From contig CM037778.1 of the NCBI GenBank assembly GCA_021229015.1, forward strand, positions 83,574,395 through 83,638,394: 64,000 bases of DNA, written 5' to 3'. The stretch comes from Solen grandis (Eukaryota; Mollusca; Bivalvia; Adapedonta; Solenidae). The notes beneath the pieces were generated by a model, which saw only the letters and a list, made by a program, of their open reading frames with translations, searched no databases and had not been told where the DNA came from. Below are positions 11,201 through 20,620 of this stretch, piece by piece. A program made the translations under genes and the position numbers. How positions within the stretch are numbered: position 1 is the stretch's first letter; the number at the start of each line of letters is the position of its first letter.

Positions 11201-14200
11201 TCCACCTGTAATTAGCTGGACGTCGCAATATGACTGAAATACTGTCGAAGCGACGGTAAACTCAAATAGTCAAGTCAAGTCAAGTCATACTTTATGAATA
11301 TTTTATACCCATTTTTATCCCTAGAACAGTAGTTTGTAAGACTCCTAATCAAATTAATATTGTTTTAGATTACTATGTGTCATGCATCTGTATTATTTTA
11401 ACTTGCTTGCTAACTAATCAATCTCCTTTATTTAAAAAAAAATACATTTCCCTACGACCATATATATTTGTCGGTCAAAGCTATGTTGTCAATTTTATTA
11501 TATAACATGTTATTATATGACACACTGGCTTGAAATAAAATTTTATATCTTGTATGAAAATTGAGTATTTATTTACAGTTAACAGATAAAGAAATGATAC
11601 ACACCCGGAAGGTTTCTGACTGCGAAATAGATTCGCAATACTTCCCTGAATACACCCTGAATGTTAAACCTGTACGTGTTCGGATGTTTGGTTATCATAT
11701 GACGTCTCACAGCAGGAAGTACAGCAGTGTGTTCTGCTATGGCGGGACTTGGTAGAGCTGATCATCACCAGCACCAACAACAAGAACGAAACAATAATTA
11801 TCTGCACGGTTATCATCGTCATCATCATCAACATCGGCTTGCTGTCATGGATACGATGTCATCAACTAAATATTCATAACACTATTATCGTAACCTTCTT
11901 TGTCTATATCTTTAAGGTAATCCATCAAAAATCATAAATCATAATTATGGTCACTCAAATGCTTAATAAGACTTCAGTACAGATGCAAGCATTCATTGAC
12001 TTGGAGTTATAGACTCTATTACTCAAAGTCTATAAAGGTTAGCACTTACTATCAAATTCCATCGATCACTTGATAGACCGTGATCACAATGTAATGGTGG
12101 CTGGTTTGCCTTGATATAACTTTAATAATGTAAATCAGTGTTCTTCATGTAACATATTCTGATGTTATCACAGGATAACGAACTATGCTAGAGTCAATCC
12201 GGGACATTCTGACTGATGTTTCATTAATATTTAGAATGTGTAACGTTGCCAAACTAGTATCTTTAATTAATTTAGACTGTTTGGAATATCGCGTGGATTT
12301 AGATTTGATATTTCGAGTCATAAATATGATGACTTCTGAGGTGTAAATAAGAAGTTTGTTCTCGGAGTTTTATCTTTGAATAACCGTCTAACACAACCTT
12401 ATAAGTGAAAGAAGAAAGCGTTTTTGACTTGCCTAATATTTCATGGGCCTCGTTCATATCGAACGGCCCGGGGATGAAGTCCAGGGCAGCCAGAGATTCA
12501 ATGAGATTTGAAGGCAGTCGTTGTATGAACTTTTTGTAAACGTCAGCTGTAATTAGAGGCATTGTTTTATCGGTAGGGTATATATGGGACATGTACTAAT
12601 GCACGAGTCAGCTAGTTTTCTAACATTATTTATAAAATAAGAAAAGTAACATCAAAGAAAAGACGACAACGTGATATTAGATATGGTCGAGTAACTGGTA
12701 TTTAGGTATAGACAGCTACTAAATTGAAGATAAGGGAGCCCTCACCCCCACCCCTTTCTCATATGCCATATCAACAATAAGTGTCGACTCCGTTGCATCG
12801 ACGCCTGGCACATGCACCATAACTTCTAGGACAGATATAATCATCAATACAAAGTTGATAAACTAATTTGATATTCTATGAGTTCAATATACTATTGTCA
12901 TGGCATTCTGTGACACAAAGCACTGGTCCAATACATAAGGGAATCGTCCTAAAATTATTAGAGTTTTTTCCATTAGACATAAACTATAACCATGGCAAGA
13001 ATGATACCTAAGGAGGATTTAGACGTAAAATTATCTGTAAGACATAAACGGGTTTTCAGAGTTTACATGTGACATTGACCTTTGAGGTACCACCCAAAAT
13101 AAACGTGTCTTCTACTTGTCACATACATCTATTGTACAAAGTTTGAAACCAAAGGGTTACGAAGATAAGTCTTGTTCCAAAAATAGCTTTGGAAGGTTGA
13201 ATATATGACCTTGTGACCATGACTTTTGTAGTTGTAACTTCTGTACCTAGTTTGAACGGTCAGTCCTAAAAAGGCGTTTCAGCGGGGGGGGGTTTCCGAC
13301 AGATTTTTTCTAAAATTTTGCACGTAAGTACTTTAGACTATAACTAAAAGATATATGAATTAGAATTAAGGGGTCACCATGCTCGTTTTAGAGATTTAGC
13401 TTATGCATGGTAAAACAATACTGTTTGCTAAAACTTGTTGAAAAAAAATCATAGCATTATAATATTAGAAAACTATATTTTTCATACTTTAATGTGTAAC
13501 TTATATGTGTGATTTATATGTTACAGGTGAAAATACTGTCAAACATGTATGGAAAATACAATGCGAGCAAAAATAGTCATTGTGTCTGGACCAAAATATA
13601 TATACGAAACTATCCCAAAGCTATGTAATTATATAACATTTCAACGAACAGATTTTCTTTATTTTTTCAGATTCAATCCTCTGATGTAAAGACTTTCTGA
13701 AAATGTAAAAGAAAATTGTATACCTCACCACGTAGGATTTTTAACTAAATCTGATTTTTCATTGAAGTTTTAGCCAAATTTGCGTAAAAACACTAAAATG
13801 TGACTTTTTGGACCCTCAACAGTTGGCAAATATACTTCATGTTTTTGATACAAGAATTTTAAAATTTGGTGTTTCCTCGAACATTCCTCTAAAAATAACT
13901 GATTTTTTTTTTCTTTTCACCAAAATTAAAATATGTGGTAACCCGCTGAATTGTCCTTGCAAGTTAACACACACAGGTTTGCTTAACAAAACTTTGTTAG
14001 AAGTAAACAATCTTTTATCAGTCAAAAGCAACAATTGTACAAATATTGAAACCAACGAGTCGATGGCCCTTTCTGGTGTGTTTACTTGTGCATTCAAATT
14101 GGCTTACAGGTTATCCATTAACTACACTGGGATATTGGGTAGCTAATGATTGACGTATTTGTTTGTGATACTGTTTGTGAGAAGTTGACCAAAATGGAGC

Positions 14201-15388
14201 TAGATTTTCACCGCTTATATAAGAACTGGAAATATGAGTTATCAGTCGCGAAACAATGGGGATATTTCGAGAATTTAAGATATGACCTTGCGATCTTGAC
14301 TATTGGGTACAGGCCCCAATATCAATAGGGTATTTCTAAGTGGTCATACACAAAATTTATACATGTACTAAGTTTGAGACTTAAATGTCTTCTTTGCTAA
14401 CGACATAGGTCGCACAGACGGACAGAATGACATACTAGTATATCCACCTCTTAGAAAGAGATAGGGGGGGGGGGGGTATAAAAGTATACGTTTCGGGAAG
14501 AAACACATTTTGGAATTTCGATCAACACTAACCTACTCTGTCCTCAGATGGGTAGTATTCTCGGCTGAGAGTTCTCAGACGAAACTCCGTGAGTAACTGA
14601 ACCATTTCCTCGACATTGAACAGCCCACCGTCCGCCGTCAACTCCGAGGCAACCATCAGTATAAGCAACGGAAGACCTTCGGTCATCTCCAGCATGGCTC
14701 CCTCGTATTGACATAGCTTAACATCAGGAGCTACTGCATGAAACAGGAGCTTGCTGTCTTCCTTTGTTAGAGGGTCCACGCGATGGAAGGTGTACAGTCC
14801 TTGAGTGTTATCAAACTGTGGCTGGGTCGTGGAGATAATTATTATATGTATATTCTGAAGAAACGTTGCCAAATCGACACACAGTGTCAGAAAATCGCCA
14901 CTTTGTGGACCTTCTATAATGTCTTCAGCGTTATCAAAGCAAATAATGATAGAACGTTTGTCTTCAATTTCCGTCAACGTTTGGACGATAAGGTCCGTCA
15001 AGTCCGACTCTTTCATTTTACCAGAACATGGTTGAATACCGAAGCACTTACATATTCTGTTATATATACATTCTTTACAATTATTCCCACAAGAAACTTT
15101 CATATCAACAGTGAGTATTTTATCCTCCATAACGCATGTTGGTAAGGAACAGGGGAATATGTCCCGATCGGTTAGTAAGACTGATTTTTCTTGTGACTGT
15201 TCGCATTCAGTGTGAGATGGTAATATATTCCGTTGTCTGTGGATAAACTCCCGGACAAGCCGGGATTTCCCGACTGCCCGCATGCCGTATACACCCAGAA
15301 ACCTGTACTGTCTCCATGACGACTGTAATTTCTCTAAGTCCCGATCTCGACCAACAAAATTTACCTCGATTTCAGTCTCGGGATCCAT
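6312..15388 (-). CDS. NB-ARC/STAND NTPase with C-terminal TPRs, seven exons, 822 aa
   Basis: Coding exons on the minus strand are 15388-14533, 12546-12334, 10383-10156, 9467-9355, 8147-7990, 7546-7440 and 7105-6312. Donor/acceptor phases match at every junction (1,1,1,0,2,1), and the sum of 2469 nt ends on TGA with no internal stop. Residues 1-285 are a nucleotide-binding domain: P-loop GMRAVGKS (35-42), Walker B-like IIICFDNAED (147-156), sensor-like HIIIISTTQ (181-189) and GLPL (238-241). Residues 286-430 are helical, and about 440-760 form tetratricopeptide repeats, kinesin-light-chain-like around HPSVGVTLLNIGYLYENQ. Such STAND proteins are cytosolic nucleotide-dependent oligomerising switches or scaffolds; many bivalve members are suspected immune receptors. 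No TIR, Death, CARD or RING domain precedes the NB domain, and an in-frame stop lies just upstream of the ATG. An eight-cysteine insertion occupies residues 80-121. Function is inferred from architecture only. Confidence 0.85.
7195..7285 (+). repeat. tRNA-like SINE-head fragment in intron 6
   Basis: The sequence 'gatagctaccgcgttctcgtgcagtaact' followed by 'ttgtaggttcgatgcctgcaggg' has A- and B-box-like motifs with tRNA-like spacing but no cloverleaf pairing. It is probably a decayed SINE head rather than a tRNA gene. Confidence 0.35.
7440..7546 (-). CDS. Exon 6: TPR unit
   Basis: The strong acceptor ATATTTTTTGCAG and donor CTTAG|GTATAA flank 107 nt reading YFESVLRESSKLEPQD and VRIQALNSLGFVNTNLG. 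The exon completes the TPR begun in exon 5. Phase 2 in, phase 1 out. Confidence 0.8.
7990..8147 (-). CDS. Exon 5: TPR unit
   Basis: Acceptor GTGTATTGTAG and donor TTGG|GTAACC flank 158 nt. The frame reads DDYLKGMVEYRKAHEVLKGG, then LQRLGWNIHMRGRDREAVG, a clear TPR helix pair with the conserved small residues. No ATG-initiated frame shows this exon; it was found by extending exon 4 in phase. Confidence 0.8.
8226..8332. mobile_element. Hairpin MITE around a (GT)n core
   Basis: Arms ACAAAGGGGTCTGGCACGAA and its inverse flank 'ggtgggtcatat', a (GT) run of about 17 units and 'gatatatgggccac'. The arms extend about 30 bp with few mismatches. A related left half (AAAGGGGTTTGGCACAAAAG followed by G-run and AT-run) lies at 34957. 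No target duplication was found. It sits in intron 4 of the NB-ARC/TPR gene. Confidence 0.6.
8333..9354. other. Intron 4, remainder
   Basis: Between exon 5 and exon 4 I see no further gene or clear repeat besides the hairpin at 8226-8332. The sequence is AT-rich. Confidence 0.5.
9355..9467 (-). CDS. Exon 4: TPR-like helices
   Basis: Acceptor GAAGACTTACAG and donor GTCAAG|GTAAGC flank 113 nt reading MSDGFYRGCERLAKRYGSD and ending SYHTNVK (phase 0). Confidence 0.75.
9560..9745 (+). pseudogene. LINE ORF2 C-terminal remnant in intron 3
   Basis: A plus-strand frame reads LCILIWNKLPHD, a stop, then VAATVCLETP and EARLQMAKT. Many non-LTR retrotransposon ORF2 proteins end with 'WN.LP.....A.TL..FK.RL', so this looks like a decayed 3' end of a LINE. 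The flanking 'cggcccgtttacatcctacaccatttctgcc' may be its 3' UTR. It is antisense to the host gene. Assignment rests on a short motif. Confidence 0.4.
10156..10383 (-). CDS. Exon 3: helical linker before TPRs
   Basis: Acceptor TTTGCTTTGTCATCAG and donor CACTG|GTAAGT are both strong. The frame reads IRLRYCKVFTSVITELAR, then a charged amphipathic stretch EELNLQKLLQQVNNADHEQV. This matches the helical region that separates NB and TPR domains in NB-TPR proteins. Confidence 0.8.
10384..12333. other. Intron 2
   Basis: Contains one family-1 SINE (11110-11290) and AT-rich sequence. ORFs at 11561-11937 have no recognisable domain; the run of 'atcatcatcatcaaca' near 11818 is simple sequence. Confidence 0.5.
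11110..11290 (+). mobile_element. tRNA-derived SINE, family 1 (head truncated)
   Basis: Body 'catgtgaggaagccttccag', 'ggtaggtcggtggttctaccc', 'cacctgtaattagctggacg' and tail 'gactgaaatactgtcgaagcg' end in the simple repeat 'agtcaagtcaagtcaagtca'. The tRNA-like head is absent, as expected for incomplete reverse transcription. Confidence 0.8.
12334..12546 (-). CDS. Exon 2: post-NB helical segment
   Basis: Acceptor TCTAATTACAG precedes a frame reading DVYKKFIQRLPSNLIESLAA, typical of the winged-helix/ARC-like segment after GLPL. The donor AGAA|GTCATC is weak; it was chosen because it gives the phase needed by exon 3 and leaves the frame open. An alternative donor upstream (TATAAG|GTTGTG) would break the phase. 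Confidence 0.65.
12547..14532. other. Intron 1
   Basis: Holds diverged repeat sequence: 13070-13260 has 'tgacattgacctttgagg' and 'tatgaccttgtgaccatgac', and 14400-14480 has 'cgcacagacggacagaatgac' followed by a G-run. A G-run also lies near 13285. The open frames at 13808-14146 on both strands are not convincing. Confidence 0.5.
14533..15388 (-). CDS. Exon 1: nucleotide-binding domain
   Basis: The ATG at 15388 has a good context (GGAAAAATGG). In-frame TGA lies about nine codons upstream with no acceptor between, so this start is favoured. The exon ends at donor GTAG|GTTAGT (phase 1). It encodes Walker A, a cysteine-rich insertion, Walker B and GLPL. The open frame continues only two codons past the donor. 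Confidence 0.85.
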
Positions 15389-15667
15389 TTTTCCGGGAAT
15401 CTTAATTTTCGATATATGTCAGTACCTCCGCCATGTCGTACAAATAAAACATGATATTCGAACAGTCTTATCTATTTGATTAACCGCTCCTGTATTTAAG
15501 TATGCCTACCTGTAACATCTTAATAATGTTAGAGTTTCCGCAAAGCACCCCATAAATAGTTCATTTCTGTATGATTTGAAAAGTATTAAACATTGAGCAC
15601 AAAAGACGATTAAACATGCAAATTCAAATAGATAATCATCAGAGCGTAATACATATAGCTTAAATAT

Positions 15668-17898
15668 TATGGAGGCTATTCGTTGCCAAAAATCCAGCCT
15701 TGTTGATCTGAGTTGAACAGTTTATTTTCCGACAAAATACACAATTCATTTGAATTTCTTAGTATTTAAACTCCAGAGATACATTCTTGGACTGAATTTG
15801 CCGATGCAACATTGTAAATACGTATTTCAACAAAATGCATTTTGATAAACTATAAAACGCCTTCTTACTTTAACGCTCGCAACTTTACATTGTCCGACCA
15901 TCATGATTCGGCTCAGCTTAATCCAGGTTTACACGTTTGCAATGTTGATAAATAAGCTCCGCCCATTTCCCCGCCCACTACATCATCGTAAATAAACGTA
16001 ATTGTCCGCTCACTTTCGGTATTTTCCGACAACGACTGGCAAATCTCCACGCAGTTATCTCCCATGTACGAATAAGGGAAGTGTTGCAGCGTGTAGGTCT
16101 ACACATTCAAGATAAATGCATTATGAGAATTAAACAGTGTCACAATTATTTACTAAGAATCATGTGTTTCAGTTGCATGAGTGCCATTGTATGCAGGTAT
16201 TGAATCAACATCAGAAGATATAAAAAAGATTAGTTTTTGAAACTTACCCCACCTACATTGTAAAGCCAGTAATATAAGCGCAGCATGGCGTAAATTTATA
16301 TTTAGATATTTTATATCCCTGGCCAGGATTTTAACTTCGATGTTTTTTTAGTCGAGCCACCAAAGCCACGTGATATGAGAACCCACTTCACCACAATTGA
16401 GCTTTTTTCAAAATTTAATATCTAGCCACTGCCATTACGGGTGTTCGCGCTCAATGCCACTTTCATAAAAAAAAGTCGATTTTTTTATTCACAATTTTCA
16501 GAAAAACAATGCATAATTTTTTTCACAAACAGAGCTGAGGTGTACCGGACTCAATTTTTTGAATAACAATTCAAGAACACATCCAAAATTAAGGTGCCTT
16601 AAGTAGTCAATATTGACTATTGGCAGTATAAAGTTCAAGTTGAAGTATTCATTATGTCTTTAATCAGGAGATGTTCTATAAAGATATAAGTTATCTCCTG
16701 CTTTAATAAAGATTGATCCTTTGCTTGTCACTTAGTATATTAATATTTTAAATATACATACCTGCAGATTGATTAATTTCTTTAAGAAAATACACCAAAG
16801 TTACATGCCATCAACTGTCTGTGTCTTAATCCAACTCTTAATGTTTTGTTTTTTTTCCAGACAGTAAAAATTACTGCTTGACTATAAATCAAGATTTGTT
16901 ATGCAAAACAAATATATTTATAGAAGGAATAAGTCAAATTGATATTAAGGTTCAGTTAAGTTGCTGCTTTACTATTGTCCAATTTTCAAGTCAAAACAGA
17001 TGGAAGATTTGCTACAGATAGATCTATACAATAATTTTTACAGGCCAAATTCTGGCTGCTGCCTTTCCCAGTAATATTGAGTAACATTTAATTACTATAT
17101 CAAAAATACAACCTTAATACTAGGGTATGACTGGATTAGAAAAAAGAGAAGAAAAAAATCTATGCAGTTTCTAATGTAAAGCTTTCATTTCTTAATATTC
17201 ACTTATAACGTTAGTAAAATTAAAACCAAAATTAAACTGTACATAGCAACTTCCCTTTATTTTTTCAACCATTTTTTTTTTCGTTTTATTTTACCATAAA
17301 GAGTCCAAAGGTAAGTATAATGATTAACAATTGATGTATATAAAATTATTGTATCTACATGGTATCATTTTCAGACTCAGGTAAATACGAAATCTTTCTG
17401 TATTTACCGATTTATCATGGTGGAAGAGTTACCTCTCTTTATTTTCCGCTCGTGAAATTTGGCTCCGCCTTTAAATCTTCGCCTATTTCCGTGATACTGC
17501 CATATATGGAAGTTGCAAAATCGTCTACAAATGTTAATCGCGTAGAAATGTAAAAGTCAAGTATGCAGTTGTAAACCTGAGGGTGTTATCTGATGCGGCT
17601 CCATTCTCGAACGTCGTGATGTACGGCGTAAAACGTGTCGTGTATGTCGTACATTTCGTAAATTTGAGTTTGAAAAATTATAAAAATTATTTGCATTTTA
17701 TCTTAGCTGCATGTTACCAAATTACATTCTAGAAGTAAAAACGTTACTAGTTAAATCGAGATAATCAAAACGCACAATACGAGCACACTATGTACCTCTC
17801 GGATAAACGTTTATACTTTTACAAATCTGTTTAGTTAAACCGAAGTATAAATTGTCATGATTACAAGGCTGGATTTTTGGCACCGAATAGCCTCCATA
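15668..17898. mobile_element. Non-autonomous DNA transposon, TATGGAGG TIRs, 6-bp TSD
   Basis: The left end TATGGAGGCTATTCG and the inverted right end at 17898 match over about 36 bp with one mismatch; the inner part reads CCAAAAATCCAGCCTTGT. The element is flanked on both sides by AAATAT (15662-15667 and 17899-17904), a perfect 6-bp target-site duplication. Internal frames (for example 17359-17553) show no transposase. The element begins 280 bp upstream of the NB-ARC/TPR start codon. Its TAYGGAR start matches the elements at 41377 and 49230. Confidence 0.85.
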
Positions 17899-17904
17899 AA
17901 ATAT

Positions 17905-18263
17905 CGCCTTATTGTATTCATGCTGGTCATATTACAGAAGTTTAATTGCTCGTATTACATAAAAATCTATTAAACGTGTAGTTAACACTGGTGTACTGAC
18001 TGTTATAGTTATTGACATCACAAGACGCACATTCGGTTGTATTTGCCTCAATAATTAACATAAAGACCATAAATAAAACTTTTTTATATTAAACATCCAA
18101 ATATTCCGAAATTCAATACCAGGGTTGGCACAGAGAAAGTGTATCGATTGGGTAAAAGTTACCTCGTAGTAACTGAGATATTTTTGTAAGATTTATCACT
18201 CAAACCGAACATGCTAGTGGTCAGGAAATAAAGATTTCACCAATATTATCGAGGGAGAGTAGT
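17905..18263. other. No feature seen
   Basis: AT-rich sequence between a DNA transposon and a SINE. I see no coding frame, hairpin or repeat boundary. Confidence 0.5.
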
Positions 18264-18276
18264 AAAAACTTGTTTT

Positions 18277-18576
18277 ACCGTCCCAGGTGGCCGACGCCTC
18301 GGGTGCGGGAGGTCGTGAGTTCGATCCCCGGCCGTGACCTACCAAAGTCATGAAAAATGATACTGTAATAGCTCCCCTGCTTGGTGCTCAACATATAAGG
18401 GTAGTTTTAGGACTGATTGACCTGGTGTCAGGATAATGTGACCGGGTGTGATATCATGCCATATGTCTAAGGCGTGATACTGCAGTGTGGCAGTGTTATA
18501 TCTGTCTCAAGTAGACGTCGTCTCCAAATGACTGAAAAACTGTCGGTGGGACGTTAAACCAAACAACCATACAAAC
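18277..18576 (+). mobile_element. Full-length tRNA-derived SINE, family 2, with 13-bp TSD
   Basis: The head 'ccaggtggccgacgcc' and B box 'gagttcgatccc' are tRNA-like. The body contains 'gacctggtgtcaggataatg', 'gcgtgatactgcagtgtggc' and 'gtctcaagtagacgtcgtct'; the 3' end is 'atgactgaaaaactgtcgg' then 'gacgttaaaccaaacaacc'. Direct repeats AAAAACTTGTTTT at 18264-18276 and 18577-18589 are the target duplication. Partial copies lie at 19330, 22655, 32760 and 33605. Confidence 0.85.
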
Positions 18577-18764
18577 AAAAACTTGTTTTCATATTTCTAG
18601 CAAACTGCTCTAATGAAAGAGCGAGATCATAACTCAAGGGAGGTAACGCGTGAAAGGCTGGCATATAGTTGCGTACGAGTTACATTTCTTGCGCTACTAA
18701 TTGCATGGTTGTTTGAGCTAAATCTGAATGCACATACAAAATATATGCCTCTGTGTTAATTTCA

Positions 18765-18864
18765 NNNNNNNNNNNNNNNNNNNNNNNNNNNNNNNNNNNN
18801 NNNNNNNNNNNNNNNNNNNNNNNNNNNNNNNNNNNNNNNNNNNNNNNNNNNNNNNNNNNNNNNN
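18765..18864. other. Assembly gap (100 N)
   Basis: Exactly 100 N, a conventional scaffold-gap length, so the true size is unknown. Frames crossing it are artefacts. Confidence 0.95.
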
Positions 18865-18965
18865 CACGAATACTGGACATCTGAGTTATCAGGTTCGGAA
18901 CGAGGTCATGGCAATAAGATGCCTTTGAGATCAGAATGCAGCTCAAAAATTATGCTAAAATATGT

Positions 18966-19215
18966 TGGTTGGTTGTATTGGGGTTTTCCGTCGCTGCGAT
19001 AGTATTTCAATCATATAGCGACGTCCAGCTAATTACAGGTGGAGAAGACCCCGAGTACAAGAGGTACCCGGGTGAACCACCGACCTACCGTAAGCCAGCT
19101 GGAAAGCTTCCTCACATGAAAAAATCCGAAGTCCCTACCGGGTTCGAACCCACAGCGGGTGAGGGGCTGAGGGGATTGTAGTCCCGACTGTAACCGCACG
19201 GCCACGGCGGCCCCT
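18966..19215 (-). mobile_element. Full-length tRNA-derived SINE, family 1, with 13-bp TSD
   Basis: On the minus strand the head is 'ggccgccgtggccgtgcgg' with B box 'gtgggttcgaaccc', then 'catgtgaggaagc', 'ggtaggtcggtgg', 'cacctgtaattagctggacg' and 'cgtcgctatatgattgaaat'. The direct repeat TGCTAAAATATGT lies at 18953-18965 and 19216-19228. Insertion appears fairly recent because the duplication is perfect. Confidence 0.85.
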
Positions 19216-19228
19216 TGCTAAAATATGT

Positions 19229-19285
19229 AAGTGTATCCGTTTACACTCTCGCTAAAATATGTAAGTGGGGAGTGTAAACGGATAC
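19229..19285. repeat. Short hairpin
   Basis: GTATCCGTTTACACTC and its inverse GAGTGTAAACGGATAC are separated by about 21 bp that include another copy of GCTAAAATATGTAAGTG. It adjoins the target duplication of the neighbouring SINE. Confidence 0.6.
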
Positions 19286-19329
19286 GTTTAAAATTTATTT
19301 GCTTTAAGCAAGAGTAAGCTTTGCTTGTT

Positions 19330-19650
19330 TGGTTGTCTAGTGTCTATTGCATTTAACGTCCCATCATCAGCATTTCAATCATTGGAAGCTATGTCTAATT
19401 GAGACAGTTACAGCACTGTTACACTGCAGCATGACTCCGAAAACTTGTAGTATGACACCATACCCAATCACATCTTTCTGACACCGGGCCATCTCAATTA
19501 CACCTGAAACCCCCCCCCCCCAAAAAAACAATATGGGTGAGCTATACGTAAATACCATTTTTTCGACTTTTGTTTGTTCCGACCGGGGTTACTCTCGGGG
19601 CGACGCTCTATCGACTTGGTCACGGTGGATGATGTACGGTTTGAAACACT
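19330..19650 (-). mobile_element. SINE family 2, diverged
   Basis: In reverse orientation it shows 'atttaacgtcccatcatcag', 'tttcaatcattggaagc', 'gtctaattgagacag', 'ttacactgcagcatgac', 'ctgacaccgggcc' and a decayed tRNA-like head near 19590-19640 ('ggggcgacgctctatcg'). Confidence 0.65.
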
Positions 19651-19784
19651 ACTACATGAAGCGTAAATCGTTCAGTAATTATAATTGTGAATCGGGTTAG
19701 AGCCGGGTGTGATCGGTTGAGAGTGTTCATAACAACTTCTATGAACACCCATAACTCTAAACTGGCAGTTCAACCGGTACTGGG

Positions 19785-19985
19785 TCTTGTTTCATGCGAC
19801 TTGACTATTTGAGTTTACCGTCGCTTCGACAGACATTTCAGTCATATAGCGACGTCCAGCTAATACACGGAGGCATCCAGGTAGAACCACCGACCTACCG
19901 CAAGCCAGCTGGAAGGCTTCCTCAAATGAAAATCCGAATGAATCTGCCGGGATTCGAACCCGTGCGGTGGGAGAATCAGTGAGTG
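19785..19985 (-). mobile_element. SINE family 1
   Basis: In reverse orientation: tail 'gacttgactatttgagtttaccgtcgc', body 'gcgacgtccagctaat', 'accaccgacctaccgcaagc', 'agctggaaggcttcctca', and B box 'gggattcgaaccc'. About 20 bp of the central region are missing relative to other copies. Confidence 0.8.
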
Positions 19986-20254
19986 TTTGGCCCTTTTACA
20001 CGTGCTAAATGATTTTTCCCTGCTGTGTCGTCGCTTGATTTCGTCGTGGAAGGAAAACAGACCATATGTAAACAGTAATACTGATTGTGTAACCATTGTT
20101 TGTAAAATTTAGCTATAGCTCTCGCATGGTATTTTGAACGGAAACATGTTTATGTTATTGTTTTGATTAGGGGTGACAGGATTGAAATCACAAACCGTGA
20201 CTAATTTTCTGTTGTACTGTATGTACTGTAGTGTAACGAAAAACACTGTGTTAG

Positions 20255-20620
20255 TAACGAAGTGGCGCAGTGGGAAGACTGCAGTCTTATAATCGAAAGG
20301 TTCCAAGACCAGCATTTTTAGTCCACACCCGTGAAACCGTTTGGGGACTATAGGTGTGCGCGTATCCTTTCTTCCGTCCGTCATTCTGTCAGTCCCGTCC
20401 CGCTTTCGTGTCCGCTCCATAACTTGGACCTTTATGGATGGATTTCAATAAAACGCTACAGAAATATCCCCATACCTCAAGGGTTTGCTGCGCGCACAAC
20501 CATATGTTCCTTTGAAAGGTCAAGGTCACATGAGTTGTCAGAAATTATCTTCATAGGCTACATCTTCGTGGCCGCTCTTAACTTCCATCTATGGATGAAT
20601 TTTCATAAAACTTTAAACAA
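20255..20620 (+). mobile_element. tRNA-headed SINE-like repeat, third type
   Basis: 'cgaagtggcgcagtgggaag' (A-box-like) and 'aggttccaagacc' (B-box-like) form a tRNA-like head. A non-coding body follows with 'gtccgctccataacttgg', 'atatgttcctttgaaaggtc' and 'aaggtcacatgag'. A related body fragment occurs at 24270-24400 ('gcgtccttgaaaggtcaat'). No target duplication was found. Confidence 0.45.

Noticed and set aside
13808..14146. 112-codon frame in intron 1 of the NB-ARC/TPR gene
   Set aside because: AT-rich, overlapped by an equally long antisense frame, no recognisable domain or splice sites.
18277..18350. tRNA gene
   Set aside because: Only A/B-box similarity; no cloverleaf, and it heads a 300-bp SINE with target duplications. 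The same applies to other tRNA-like heads listed.
18680..18946. Open frames spanning the N gap at 18765-18864
   Set aside because: Translated N codons; the gap length is arbitrary and the flanks show no domain.
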